From contig NW_026111665.1 in assembly GCF_024679095.1 (NCBI RefSeq), forward strand, positions 1,042,958 through 1,106,957: a stretch of DNA of 64,000 bases. The letters run 5' to 3'. The notes under the pieces were generated by a model. That model did not search any database. It was not told the DNA's origin and worked only from the letters and a program-made list of their open reading frames with translations. Source of the stretch: Eriocheir sinensis. Lineage: Eukaryota > Arthropoda > Malacostraca > Decapoda > Varunidae. How positions within the stretch are numbered: the first letter of the stretch is position 1; the number at the start of each line of letters is the position of its first letter. Both the position numbers and the translations under genes were made by a program. This document shows positions 20,607-32,526 of this stretch, piece after piece.

Positions 20607-21134
20607 CATTCATTGTCTTCCAAAATGTTTGTGTATAGTCCGTAGAGTTATGTTTTCTCAAGTTTATAGAAAATATACGTAAAAAAGGCAAAATAGGCTA
20701 ATATTTTCCTTAATAGGCAATATCACTCTCAATCACCCAAAAAAGGCAAAAAAGGCATTTATGGCATTTTGCCTAAACATCCGGGCTCTAATAATTACAA
20801 TTGAGGAACCAAATATGAGAATTACAATTGAGGAAAGAAATATTGGTTCACTGAGGTGTTTAGCTAAGAGTTAGAATTACACATGAGGAATCCAAATATA
20901 TATACCCGTGAGAATGGGTATGTGGATTGATGTGTGTGTGTATGTTTTGTGAATGTAGTGTGGTGTAGAAAGAGAGAGGATCTGTCTTTAGAGAGCATGC
21001 TGATCTACTCTCTGGTGTTGATGAGACAAAAGGGAAACGGTTAGTGAGGACATGGGAAGGGTATTTGAAGGGCTTCAGCACCCTCCTCGCTTCCCATATA
21101 TCCTCACCGGGAGTACCACACGCCCGTTCGGTAG

Positions 21135-22439
21135 GTGTCTTCCTACCCTGTCATGCGGTTGGATGTTTACGTGACGTCAAACTTTTCGCGGCTGTCTGAC
21201 AGTCGTCTAGGGTTGTCGTTACTGCGGTCCAGTCGCATGGTATTAATTCCAGATATTAATACAGTAAGGTTTCAAAGGAGATTTTTCAAGGCCATGGATC
21301 ACCCTGTGAACCTCGTTTCTCCATGGGAAAGAAAAGAAACACAGAGCAAGGGTTAGGAAAGTGTTTCTCCTGAGTCGGTAGCGCAAACCGTTCCGACTCT
21401 TTCCACGGTGCCGGTGCCTGACACGGGCACCACCTCACTTCATGCTAAACCACCAACACCACCTGATGTTTTCGGGGGATGGAAAAAGTGTCAATGTCGT
21501 AGGGAATCATGAAATCCCTCAACGAACCGCAGTGCACATCCCCGTGTCAGTCCCTAACGCCACCATAGGTTGTGACATATACCTAGAAGGGTCTAGTCGT
21601 GTGAACACGCTAGCGATAGAGTCCACCCTTAACACGGTACGCGAGGGAAGTAGGACCGTAGCTTTAGTGGTTAACAACACTGGCGGTCCAGTTAAACTAA
21701 AAGTCTTTTGGGGGCGCGCACTAGCGTTCGACGGACAGATGTCGCCATAACCTTTAGAGTTAAAGCGGACTTGTGTCGGCGCGGTGAGTCAACCCGACGC
21801 CGGCGACAAGACATGTCAGGCCCCATCTGTCGACTCTTTTGTCAAAGTGGTCGATTATCCCAAGCTTAAGGGCCCGCTTCTAAAACTTCTAAATCAGTAT
21901 CGTGATGTCATTGCCCTGCTCGGTGAGCCTCTAGGTGCGAATGATACGAGAGAACACAAGATTAGGGTTAAACCCGACACCAAACCGGTGTACATTTCAG
22001 CATACAGACTTCCACACAGTCAGAGGCAGATTGTAGGTGAACAGGTTAAAGGTATGTTGGACCAGGGTGATTCAGCATTCCCGATCTCCGTGGAACTCAC
22101 CCTTGTTCCTAGTCCCTAAAAATGACGGAAGTTTCAGGCCTGTCATCGATTTTAGGAAAGTAAATGAGGTGACCGAGGATGACAGGTACCCTCTGCCCCC
22201 TCTGACTTGTTAATGTTCCTGGGGCAAGGGGATACTATTTTCAGTATGCTTGACCTTTTAAGTGGGTGCACGTGCCTACGGCAGCTGAATCCAGAGAGAT
22301 TACAGCCTTCAGTACCCCTAGTGGTCATTTTGAATGGTTAAGGATGCCATTCGCCCTCAACACCGCACCCATTACTTTTCAGAGGATGATCAACACATTG
22401 TTCTCAGACATGGTAGGCAAAGACGTCTACGCATATTTA
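21135..22439 (+). pseudogene. Gypsy element B, left half: protease tail to mid-RT
   Basis: A protease-tail-like segment (RLGLSLLRSS, 21,200-21,240) is followed by a linker (IPQRTAVHIPVSV...DIYLEGSS, about 21,510-21,600) and the RT lead-in (EHKIRVKPDTKPVY...YRLPHSQRQ). RT follows with FRPVIDFRKVNEV, RYPLPPL, EITAFSTPSGHFEWLRMPF, TAPITFQRMIN and DVYAY. Several frame changes and a stop after the PPL motif show decay. The frame is cut at 22,439 one codon before the catalytic DD and resumes at 44,304. Between the halves is the 21.9-kb insertion. Confidence 0.8.
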
Positions 22440-22519
22440 TAGCATCTTCCATTTAGCGTAACCCGTTTCTGGGTCGATCAGCTGACGCCGCAGCCTGCAC
22501 CCATTTTAGAGGATCTGGG

Positions 22520-22602
22520 TGGGTCGAAAGTGATCTGGCTAACCCTGCTCGGCAGTGGGGTCCCCACTGCCGAGCAGGGTTAGCCAGATCACTTTCGACC
22601 CA
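22520..22602. repeat. Perfect 83-nt palindrome
   Basis: Two 41-bp arms, TGGGTCGAAAGTGATCTGGC... and its exact reverse complement, separated by one T at 22,561. No mismatch was seen. It lies 80 bp inside the left end of the large insertion. Confidence 0.95.
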
Positions 22603-23419
22603 AGACCCAGGCCAGGACCAAGACTATCGCCGCCGCCGCCATTTGCATGCCTTATTTCCCATATTTGGGTATTTTTTGCTACAACCACTGCATCCAGGTG
22701 GTGCCTGGTGATCCGAAATTGTAGGTACTCTATGCCAGTTACATATTTACCCATAGATATGTGCCGAAAACCATGAATAATAAGTTAAAAGTGGTGCAGT
22801 GGGCGGTGCGTTGATATTTTAATTTCGGGCCTAGCAAGAGGCCTGTAGTGGCTTTAAACGAAAACAGTTGGATGAATAGATGTGTAGGGAGCCATATATG
22901 TATGGCGCGGCAAGGGTTTTGTGGCCGGGCGAGGGAGGGGAGTGAAACGCGACGGCAGTGTTGTATACAGAATAGCACCCACCCGGGTGTTACATTGGCG
23001 CTGTGTCCAAGGATAATGGGCTCCCTCCCACCACAGGCTCAAGGGCCAATGCGACGGACATGAGCACCGAGGCCACGCGCTGCTATAGCATATGCCCCCA
23101 ACTTTACCTTTACCTTACAGTGACTGACGTGTTTATTGCCGATACATGTTGATTTATTATTTATCATTACCTACCCAGATAATTTTCATCATCATTGGTA
23201 ACCCCCATTTATGCATAATGTAAAGATGAATCATTTGTTTCAGTGACTTTGTGTTATTTGGGTCACTGATATCACAAAAAAAATACCAGTTAGGTTAGAT
23301 TATCAATGAGTGAAGCAGTAACAATTCAATACTATATTTAAATAGTATTCAATTGGGCAAAACTTAAGAATAACCACTCCAAACCAATATTCGTATTAAT
23401 TTAGCACGTGAAAGAAGTA
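22603..23419. other. Unassigned DNA within the insertion
   Basis: No coding frame. A segment at about 22,900-23,090 is GC-rich and repeat-like but was not classified. Confidence 0.4.
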
Positions 23420-24316
23420 GTAACAAATGTACGGAAGTGGGGGTAGCCTCAGCGGGGGGGACTGTAAGTGGGGGTTGGCGAGTCAGCGGGGGTGTTACGG
23501 AAGAGGGGGTATCTGGACCCCCCCCTCCCCTACCCCCCCCCTCCCATATATTTTTACCTTTTCACCAATCCCCCCCCCGCCACCCTCAACCCCCCCCACC
23601 CCTCACCCACCCCCCTATCCCCACCTCTCTCGGGTTTGCGTACGGAAGCGGGAGGGTGACGGGAGTACGGGTGCCCAGCAGGGAGGGGGTGACGGGAGAG
23701 GGGGTACTTGAAGGGTTAAGATAAGATCGTGGGCCCTCGAATGACCACAAGATTACAATCACGAAAAAGGTTAAAGACATTAGGTTAATGACCAGGCTGG
23801 AATATGAATTTATTCTTTAATGCAAGTCCGAAAAAAAAAAATCGCCATTGAACGTAAGACTCGATAAATTACTTAAGTTTTTGCTAGGTGTATTGTATCA
23901 TTTTCTTCATATTTCTCATTTCTCAACTTGTTTCTTCTTATTTCTTTCCTCAACTTATATATATATTTTTTTTACTCCGGTTATTTGGTGCCATCTAACC
24001 CTAAACACTGCAGCACCAAGTCTTTTTTTTTCTGATTTTGCATTAATTAATGTCTTATATCTCATTTCTTAACCTCTTTCTTCTTATTTATTTTCTCAAC
24101 TTGCATTTCTTTATATTTTCTGCCTGCTCTTCGGTGTCATATGACCTTAGACGTTGCCGCATCGAGTTTACCTTTTTCCCTAGATCAAGATAGCGCTCAA
24201 AACTAAGGCAACCCAGAAATACCTCAGTGAGTCAGCGAAGGGAAGGGAGAGAGAGCGTTGTGAGAGGGAAAGTGGTACGGAAGAGACGGGGGAAAAGGCA
24301 TAAAGTGAAAAAGGAT

Positions 24317-24376
<60 letters not shown>

Positions 24377-25446
24377 CCATTCCCCTCTGATTCTTGAAAA
24401 ATCTGCGGCTAGCTCGAAATTTTGTGGGTCAACTTTTTTAGCTGAAAATATGTTCCGAAGCGGAATTTAGTGAGGATTCTTATGGTATCTTCAAATTCCT
24501 CATACGTCTATTAGTTCCCGAGTTACACCGAGAAAACTATTTTTTTCTCTCGTCAGAGTAGCCTAACAAATAAAAATCGCTCAAAGCTCCTCATCTACGT
24601 TCCTTAGAAAGGCTAGCGTACGGAAGCGGGAGGGTGACGATGTGAGAGGGAAAGTGTGCTTGTGTGTGTGTGTGTGTGTGTATGTGTGTAGGTGTGTGTG
24701 TGTGTTCCATTCCCGTCTGATTCTTGAGAAATCTGCGGCTAGCTCGAAATTTTGTGGGCCAACTTTTTTAGCCGAATATATGTTCCGAAACGGAATTTAG
24801 TGAGGATTCTTATGGTGTCTTCAAATTCCTCATACGTCTATTAGTTCCCGAGTTACACCGAGAAAACTGATTTTTTTATCTCTCGTCAGAGCAGCCAACA
24901 AATAAAAATCACTCAAAGCTCCTCATCTACGTTCCTTAGAAAGATTGCCATATGTTACTATTAAGAAACTTATCCCAACAACTGCAAATTTGACGCACTT
25001 TCATCGAAAACTTAATTTTTAATCATTTTTTATTTACTTTTATGGCGCGTTTCGCGCCATCGTCCGCCAGAACCTTTTACCCTTGATGACACGAAATGCG
25101 TCATCGTGCGCGAGAGGGTTAAATAAGTCAGATTTATCTCAAATTCACTGTCTGGGCAGACAAATATTCGGAAAAGAGAAGGCAAACCAGTTTGTAGATA
25201 TATATAAATATGCTGTCTATTCACGTCCTTATGGACATCTTGTTGATTTGGGTATAAATACTCCTGAATCCCTACAGTTTCGCTCAACTCTCCCTTCCAT
25301 CATACCTTTCTCCCTCCCTCTTCTCTCTCTTCCCCCCTCCCACCCCTTCCCTTTCCTTCTCTCGTGTTATTAAATAAGTCAGATTTATCTCAAATTCACT
25401 GTCTGGGCAGACAAATATTCGGAAAAGAGAAGGCAAACCAGTTTGC

Positions 25447-25560
<114 letters not shown>

Positions 25561-25639
25561 TGTATATTCACGTCCTTATGGATATCTTCTTGTTGATTTA
25601 GGCATAAATACTCCTGAATCCCTACAGTTTCGCTCGAAA

Positions 25640-26028
25640 ATTGTTGGAGAGCCTCCCAGGTGAACGCGTATTCCAATGGTGAACTGCAGGAAAAAGGAAC
25701 TCTTACACGTTCTATACTCCCAACATAACGAACCCTATGGTTTAAGCTCTCATCTACTTCTGATCTTACTCTCTTAAGCCTTTGCAGCTACTTTCTTAAA
25801 CCCTCGAGGTCCGCCTTCCTGAAGTCAGGTATTAAGTGTTGTTTCTGCTGACTCTATCCTCCCATTTAATATTAAATTTAATTTCCTTATGATCACTGTT
25901 ACCTAATGAACCCCCAACCTCAATGTTGCTTATTATGTCCTCTTTATTAGTTAACAACAAATCCAAAATATTTTCTTCCCTCGTTCGTGTTCTAATTAAC
26001 TGCTTAAGGAAACTATCCTACGGCGGGA
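25640..26028 (-). pseudogene. CR1-like LINE endonuclease fragment, left arm
   Basis: The minus strand reads QLIRTPTREENILDLLLTN, then GGSLGNSDHKEIKFNI, the end of an apurinic-type endonuclease with the catalytic SDH block, as in CR1 LINEs. Upstream and downstream ORF2 sequence is missing. A matching copy lies in the right arm, so it predates the duplication. Confidence 0.65.
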
Positions 26029-26339
26029 AATGAAAAAGAACCATGCAGCATGGAAAAACTGCATGGAAATTTGTGTGCCTGTGAGAACATGACAACGCTT
26101 GCTGAGCATCCAATGATGATCACAAGACTAAGACTCCCACCTGCGTGATATACTGTGAAATCTATTAATCATGCTAAAGCATATGAGCCATCTTATTTAG
26201 CATTCTATGACTTTGAGAGTATTCTCGTTAAGCCTTCTTCGAATGGGTGTAAAGAGACATCACTTTGCCATAGCGTATGCTTACATTATAGTGAATAGAA
26301 ACGGGGAAACAGTAGAAAGCGGATCCTATTGTTGAAGTA

Positions 26340-27296
26340 ATGCTGTAAACCATTTTAGCTGAACCCACACTGTTTTGTATATAGAACGAACTTACATTAG
26401 CTGAACTCACACTGTTTTGTATATAGAAGAACTTACATTAGCTGAACTCACACTGTTTTGTATATAGAACGAACTTACATTAGCTGAGCTCACACTGTTT
26501 TGTATATAGAACGAACTTACATCAGCTGAACTCACACTGTTTTGTATATAGAACGAACTTACATTAGCTGAATTCACACTGTTTTGTATATAGAACGAAC
26601 TTATATTAGCTGAACTCACACTGTTTTGTATATAGAACGAACTTTAATTAGCTGAACTCACACTGTTTTGTATATAGAACGAACTTACATTAGCTGAACT
26701 CACACTGTTTTGTATATAGAACGAACTTACATTAGCTGAATTCACACTGTTTTGTATATAGAACGAACTTACATTAGCTGAACTCACACTGTTTTGTATA
26801 TAGAACGAACTTACATTAGCTGAACTCACACTGTTTTGTATATAGAACGAACTAACATTAGCTGAACTCACACTGTTTTGTATATAGAACGAACTTACAT
26901 TAGCTGAACTCACACTGTTTTGTATATAGAACCATCTTACATTAGCTGAACTCAAACTGTTTTGCATATAGAACGAACTTACATTAGCTGAACTCACACT
27001 GGTTTGTATATAGAACGAACTTACATTAGCTGAACTCACACTGTTTTGAATATAGAACGAACTTACATTAGCTGAACCCCCACTGTTTTGTATATAGAAC
27101 GAACTTGCATTAGCTGAGCTCACACTGTTTTGATTATAGAACGAAGTTACATTAGCTGAACTCACACTGTTTAGTATAGAGAACGAACTTACATTAGCTG
27201 AACTCACACTGTTTTGAATATAGAACGAACTTACATTAGCTGAACTCACACTGTTTTGAATATAGAACGAACTTACATTAGCTAAACCCACACTCC
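26340..27296. repeat. 42-bp minisatellite, left arm (~22 copies)
   Basis: The unit is GAACGAACTTACATTAGCTG... with AACTCACACTGTTTTGTATATA, 42 bp. Copies differ by few substitutions and mostly keep length, so the minus strand stays open with a 14-residue period ([14 protein letters not shown]). The plus strand, which is the PolB sense strand, has stops in all frames. It lies between PolB exonuclease motifs I and II. Confidence 0.97.
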
Positions 27297-28682
27297 TGGA
27301 AGAGGTTAAAATTTTCTAAAGGCTACAATAAAATCAATATGACCGATGAAGATACGGCACGTCACAATGAACAAACTCACTGTCTTCTCTGTAAATACGG
27401 GTTTTAAAAGGTAAAGGAGTAAAACATCATGACCATGAAAAGTCGGGAAACAATTACATTGAACCTTATTGTAATAGATGCAACCTTCAAATGAAAAAAA
27501 TCACAAATTGCAGCGCACTCTCATTGCACATAATGCGGATTACGACATGACGTTAATCCCGCTTGAATTAACGCTACCTGACTTTGAAAATCAAACTTAA
27601 GACCAAAACATTCAGTTCACAAATACCATTAGGTCATCATAAATGACTTGAAATTTATTGACGCGTATGTCTTTATGTCTGGTTCACTCGCAGCTTTAGC
27701 GAACCAATTCATCAGCAATGGGAACGAACCCATATGCACACAACAGATGTTGAAAGATGTGCCAGCACCTGCGTTACCATTATTGATCAAGGGAAAGCAG
27801 GTTTTTTGTTATGACTATATGGATTCGATGAAAGGACTTTCTGAGACACGTCTTCCATCCCGCGAAGATTTTTTCAATTCGCTTCAAGAAGCAGAACTTT
27901 CCGAAAGTGATTATAAACATGCTCAGAATGTTTGGAAAATAGCTGGGTGTTAGAGCCTGATGGACTATTTGTTGCTTTATGTAAAAGTGGATGTTGGCCT
28001 TCTATGTGATGTCTTCCTAGAGTGGAGAGGTATTTTGAAAACCCAGTGGAGGTTGGGTATTGTAAATTATGTTAGTCTGCCAGGATTTGCCTATGACTCT
28101 TTTCTGTTAAAAACACAGCAGGAATTAGAGATGCTTACTAGCCCAGACATATATCATTGCATTCAAACAAATGTGCGTGGGGGCTACACAAGTGTTGTGC
28201 GTCGTTTTGTACGCACCAATAACATCTACACGAACCCTCAGATTAATCCAAAAGATGATAGAAACACTTTCCTTTCATATCTTGACCTCAACAGTCTTTA
28301 TCCCACTGTAATGCAAGAGAAGTTACCATGTGGAGATATGAGAAAACTAGATGAGACAGAAATGCACTGTTTTTTGAGCGGGAGGGGGGCTAGGTCAATC
28401 AAGCAACCGATGGCGATTTTGGATACCTCATTCTGTGCGATACTGAGGCTGTCTCACGTGAAGTCACTGAGAAAACGGATGACCTCCCACTGACCATCAG
28501 AAGACACAATATCATCAATAGAGATATATCGTCAGCCGCACACGAATGGTATGAAGAAGAAAACCGTCCAGTACCGTGTAAGAACATAAAACAGATTGGA
28601 ACACATGTTGCTCAGGAGAAAATGCTGTTTGCTCTGGCCCTCCTTAAACTGCTTATTCAACTAGGCCGGGTTATTAAAAAGT

Positions 28683-28970
28683 GCATGCTATTTATATGTT
28701 TAAGCAAAAGCACTTTCTTGCGTACTTCATTCAGGATAACATAGAAGCCCGCAAAAGTGCTACTTGCCCTATCAAGAAAACTGCAAACAAGTGTATTTCA
28801 AACAGCATTTTCTCCTGAGCAACATGTGTTCCAATCTGTTTTATGCTATTTATATGTTTAAGCAAAAGCACTTTCTTGCGGACTTCATTCAGGATAACAT
28901 AGAAGCCCGCAAAAGTGCTACTTGACCTATCAAGAAAACTGCAAACAAGTGTATTTCAAACAGCATTTTT
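28683..28970 (+). repeat. Tandem duplication inside left-arm PolB
   Basis: The segment from GCTATTTATATGTTTAAGCA to AAACAGCATTTT occurs at 28,687-28,809 and again at 28,847-28,970. The intervening piece (CTCCTGAGCAACATGTGTTCC) is also a copy of nearby sequence at about 28,606. The right arm has one copy, so the duplication arose after the arms separated. It breaks the frame before motif B. Confidence 0.85.
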
Positions 28971-29184
28971 GGTCGATTCCTGATGAACGCGGCCAAATAT
29001 AGTGTAGACATAGATATTGTCACCAACCGCGAAAAGTTTTTGAAGCTGGTCCGAAGTCCTTACTTTAAACGTGTTGTACCCCTCAATGATGGTCATGTAG
29101 TTGTAGTTCGCCATAAGAAATGTTCACAGGTGAATCATCCAAACTACATTGGCTACTACATCCTAGAGCTGTCCAAGCTGCGAC

Positions 29185-29691
<507 letters not shown>

Positions 29692-30276
29692 CACGATTTC
29701 TTTTACAGTATCATGAAGGCTCATTACGGGGATCGGGCGAAACTAGGGTTTTGTGACACTGATACCTTAATAACAAAAACTGAAACTCCTGATTTATTAA
29801 CAGAGTACTCGCAGGAACCCTTTAAAAGCTATATAGACACAAGTAACTTTAGCTCCTCAAATTCCTTGTACAACACAGATAACAAAGGCAAGCTCGAATT
29901 TCTCAAGTCTGAAGTGAGGGAAAGAACCATCTCAGAATTTGTAGGTGTAAGACCAAAGTGCTACTCCATCCTCTTGGCAGACGGTGACCGGTTGAGTTCA
30001 GCTAAGAGCGTTCCAAAGCTCATAAAGAAAAAAATTGCTCATCAGTGATACAAAGACGTCCTATTCCAGAAGCAAACATTTACCTTTGGCTATCAGGGAT
30101 TCACAGTGCGCAATAGACGAATGAGTACAGAATAAAATCCCAAGAGAGGGATATCTGTAGTTGAGGACAAAAGATACTACTTTTGCGCTTTGGAGTCACG
30201 GTCTTACGGTCATCCCGATAATTCTACAGGGGTAGAGGAGGAGGAGGAAGAGAAGGAGGCTGTAATCATAATTTGA

Positions 30277-30424
30277 CCAAATTCCAATAAACATTGAGTT
30301 TGTTTGACTTGTTTATATGCCCTTTATCAAAAAAAGGATGAAAAAAAAACAATAATTGTCGCAAAATGTATTCGATTTGTGGATACATGTAGATAAAACG
30401 CTTCTATGTTTCGATCTGGTTCAC

Positions 30425-30516
<92 letters not shown>

Positions 30517-30650
30517 ACTCGCGAAATGTGCGCGGCGGCGGCAGCAGCGGGCGATGCGACGACATCGTGCGACGACAGGATGCGACAGGATGCGACAGGA
30601 TTGCGTGGGCTCGGGGCAGGACGGGGCGGGGGGGGGGGCGGCAGCACTGG
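30277..30650. other. PolB 3' flank: (AT)n and GC-rich block, left arm
   Basis: After the PolB stop: AT-rich flank, (AT)n at 30,428-30,512, then GC-rich (GCGGCGGCAGCAG; CGACAGGATGCGACAGG) up to the arm end. Mirrored in the right arm at 31,190-31,480, where the AT tract is a T-run instead. Confidence 0.75.
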
Positions 30651-30841
30651 GGTAGTGCTGGTGACGAGTGAGGTCCTGTATGGAGCCAGATCACTGATTT
30701 AAGCGTGTTATACAAACCACGATAAGGGAACTAGAAAATTATTTATGCTGAGAATAACTTCATGGAATGTAATACACTTCAATATGAAAAATCAATAAAG
30801 TCAATACTTACTTTTTATGAACACGTGTTAAATGTTTGATG
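30651..30841. other. Single-copy spacer beside protease relic
   Basis: AT-rich, no coding frame. It contains AATAAA-like motifs on both strands. Confidence 0.4.
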
Positions 30842-31189
30842 TCATACGGGCATTATAAACTTGCTGTAAGCGAATCTCATCACGTGTTCATCATTCCTCG
30901 AATATTCGGTCTTGGAAAACTCCATACATATTTTTTCAAGAGTTTCTCTTACACCCAAGTGTGAAACATTGTAGGCAAAGTACATGGCATAAGCCCCGCA
31001 CACATCGCTTCGCGTGCTTTGAAGTCGAAATGCATTTTTATATATCCTGAGCCCAGGTTAAGCAATATATTTAAAATAATCAGAGTATAATTTGAGGTCG
31101 AGAGCATACCTATCTAAGAACACTATCATGTCCGGTTCATAGTAGAGACAAATCCAGTGTCTCATTTCTCTTTTAGAATAACTTGGTAG
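30842..31189 (-). pseudogene. Adenain-like cysteine protease relic (Polinton/adintovirus type)
   Basis: Lies in the single-copy centre of the inverted duplication. One minus-strand frame shows MRHWI (catalytic His, about 31,165), an acidic EPD and FLDRY segment, then FRLQS and SDVCGAYAMYF (about 31,000), the Gln and nucleophilic Cys of adenovirus-type proteases, ending at TGA 30,844. One in-frame TAA (31,060-31,058) lies between the His and Cys halves. About 50 N-terminal residues expected for the family are missing, because the coding sequence begins where the duplicated arm ends (31,190). In Polintons and adintoviruses this enzyme is a virion maturation protease. It lies downstream of the right-arm PolB on the same strand. 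Identified by motif spacing only; inactive. Confidence 0.65.
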
Positions 31190-32067
31190 CGTGCTGCCGC
31201 CCCGCCCCGCCCCGCCCCCGCCCCGAGCCCACGCAATCCTGTCGCATCCTGTCGTCGCATGGTGTCGTCGCAGCGCCCGCTGCTGCCGCCGCCGCGCACA
31301 TTTCGCGAGTCTTATATTTTTTTTTTTTTTATGTGAGCCAGATCGAAACATAGAAGCGTTTTATCTACATGTATCCACAAATCAAATAAATTTTACGACA
31401 AATATTGTTTTTTTTTCATCCATTTTTTGATAAAGGGCATATAAACAAGTCAAACAAACTCAATGTTTATTGGAATTTGATCAAATTATGATTACAGCCT
31501 CCTTCTCTTCCTCCTCCTCCTCTACCCCTGTAGAATTATCGGGATGACCGTAAGACCGTGACTCCAAGGTGCAAAAGTAGTATCTTTTGTCCTCAACTAC
31601 AGATATCCCTCTCTTGGGGTATTTTACTGTACTCATTCGTCCATTGCGCACTGTGAATCCCTGATAGCCAAAGGCAAATGTTTGCTTCTGGAATAGGACG
31701 TCTTTGTATCACTGATGAGCAATTTTTTTTCTTTATGAGCTTTGGAACGCTCTTAGCTGAACTCAACCGGTCACCGTCTGCCAAGAGGATGGAGTAGCAC
31801 TTTGGTCTTACACCTACAAATTCTGAGATGGTTCTCTCCCTCACTTCAGACTTGAGAAATTCGAGCTTGCCTTTGTTGTCTGTGTTGTACAAGGAATTTG
31901 AGGAGCTAAAGTTACTTGTGTCTATATAGCTTTTAAAGGGTTCCTGCGAGTACTCTGTTAATAGATCAGGAGTTTCAGTTTTTGTTATTAAGGTATCAGT
32001 GTCACAAAACCCTAGTTTCGCCCGATCCCCGTAATGAGCCTTCATGATACTGTAAAAGAAATCGTGG

Positions 32068-32526
<459 letters not shown>

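Larger units (their letters stand above)
18656..20790 (-). mobile_element. Complete hAT transposon with 8-bp target duplication
   Basis: Terminal inverted repeats: left TAAAGCCCGGATCTTTAGGC, right (reverse complement) TAGAGCCCGGATGTTTAGGC, two mismatches in 20. The 8-bp duplication ATAATTAC flanks it exactly (18,648-18,655 and 20,791-20,798). Removing it restores the LTR repeat pattern. Both ends carry many copies of AAAAGGCA/ATAGGCA, probable subterminal transposase-binding motifs. Confidence 0.92.
18384..20945 (-). repeat. 5' LTR of Gypsy element A, split by hAT
   Basis: The copy starting TGTTATTAATACAGTTAACTG (18,384) matches the left LTR at 12,490. It is interrupted at 18,656-20,790 by a hAT transposon and resumes with AATTGAGGAACCAAATATGA. 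Similarity fades at the (GT)n region near 20,940, so the outer LTR end is uncertain. Confidence 0.75.

Noticed and set aside
23427..23780. Overlapping Gly- and Pro-rich frames in G/C-run DNA
   Set aside because: Several frames are open at once on both strands, driven by composition; the mirrored copy at 40,903-41,273 differs by indels.
26340..27296. 42-bp direct repeats considered as a CRISPR array
   Set aside because: Units are contiguous with no unique spacers, and the locus is eukaryotic; it is a minisatellite.
30406..30702. Ala/Gly-rich frame next to (AT)n at the arm end
   Set aside because: Arises from GCGGCGGCAGCAG-type DNA; not preserved in the mirrored arm.
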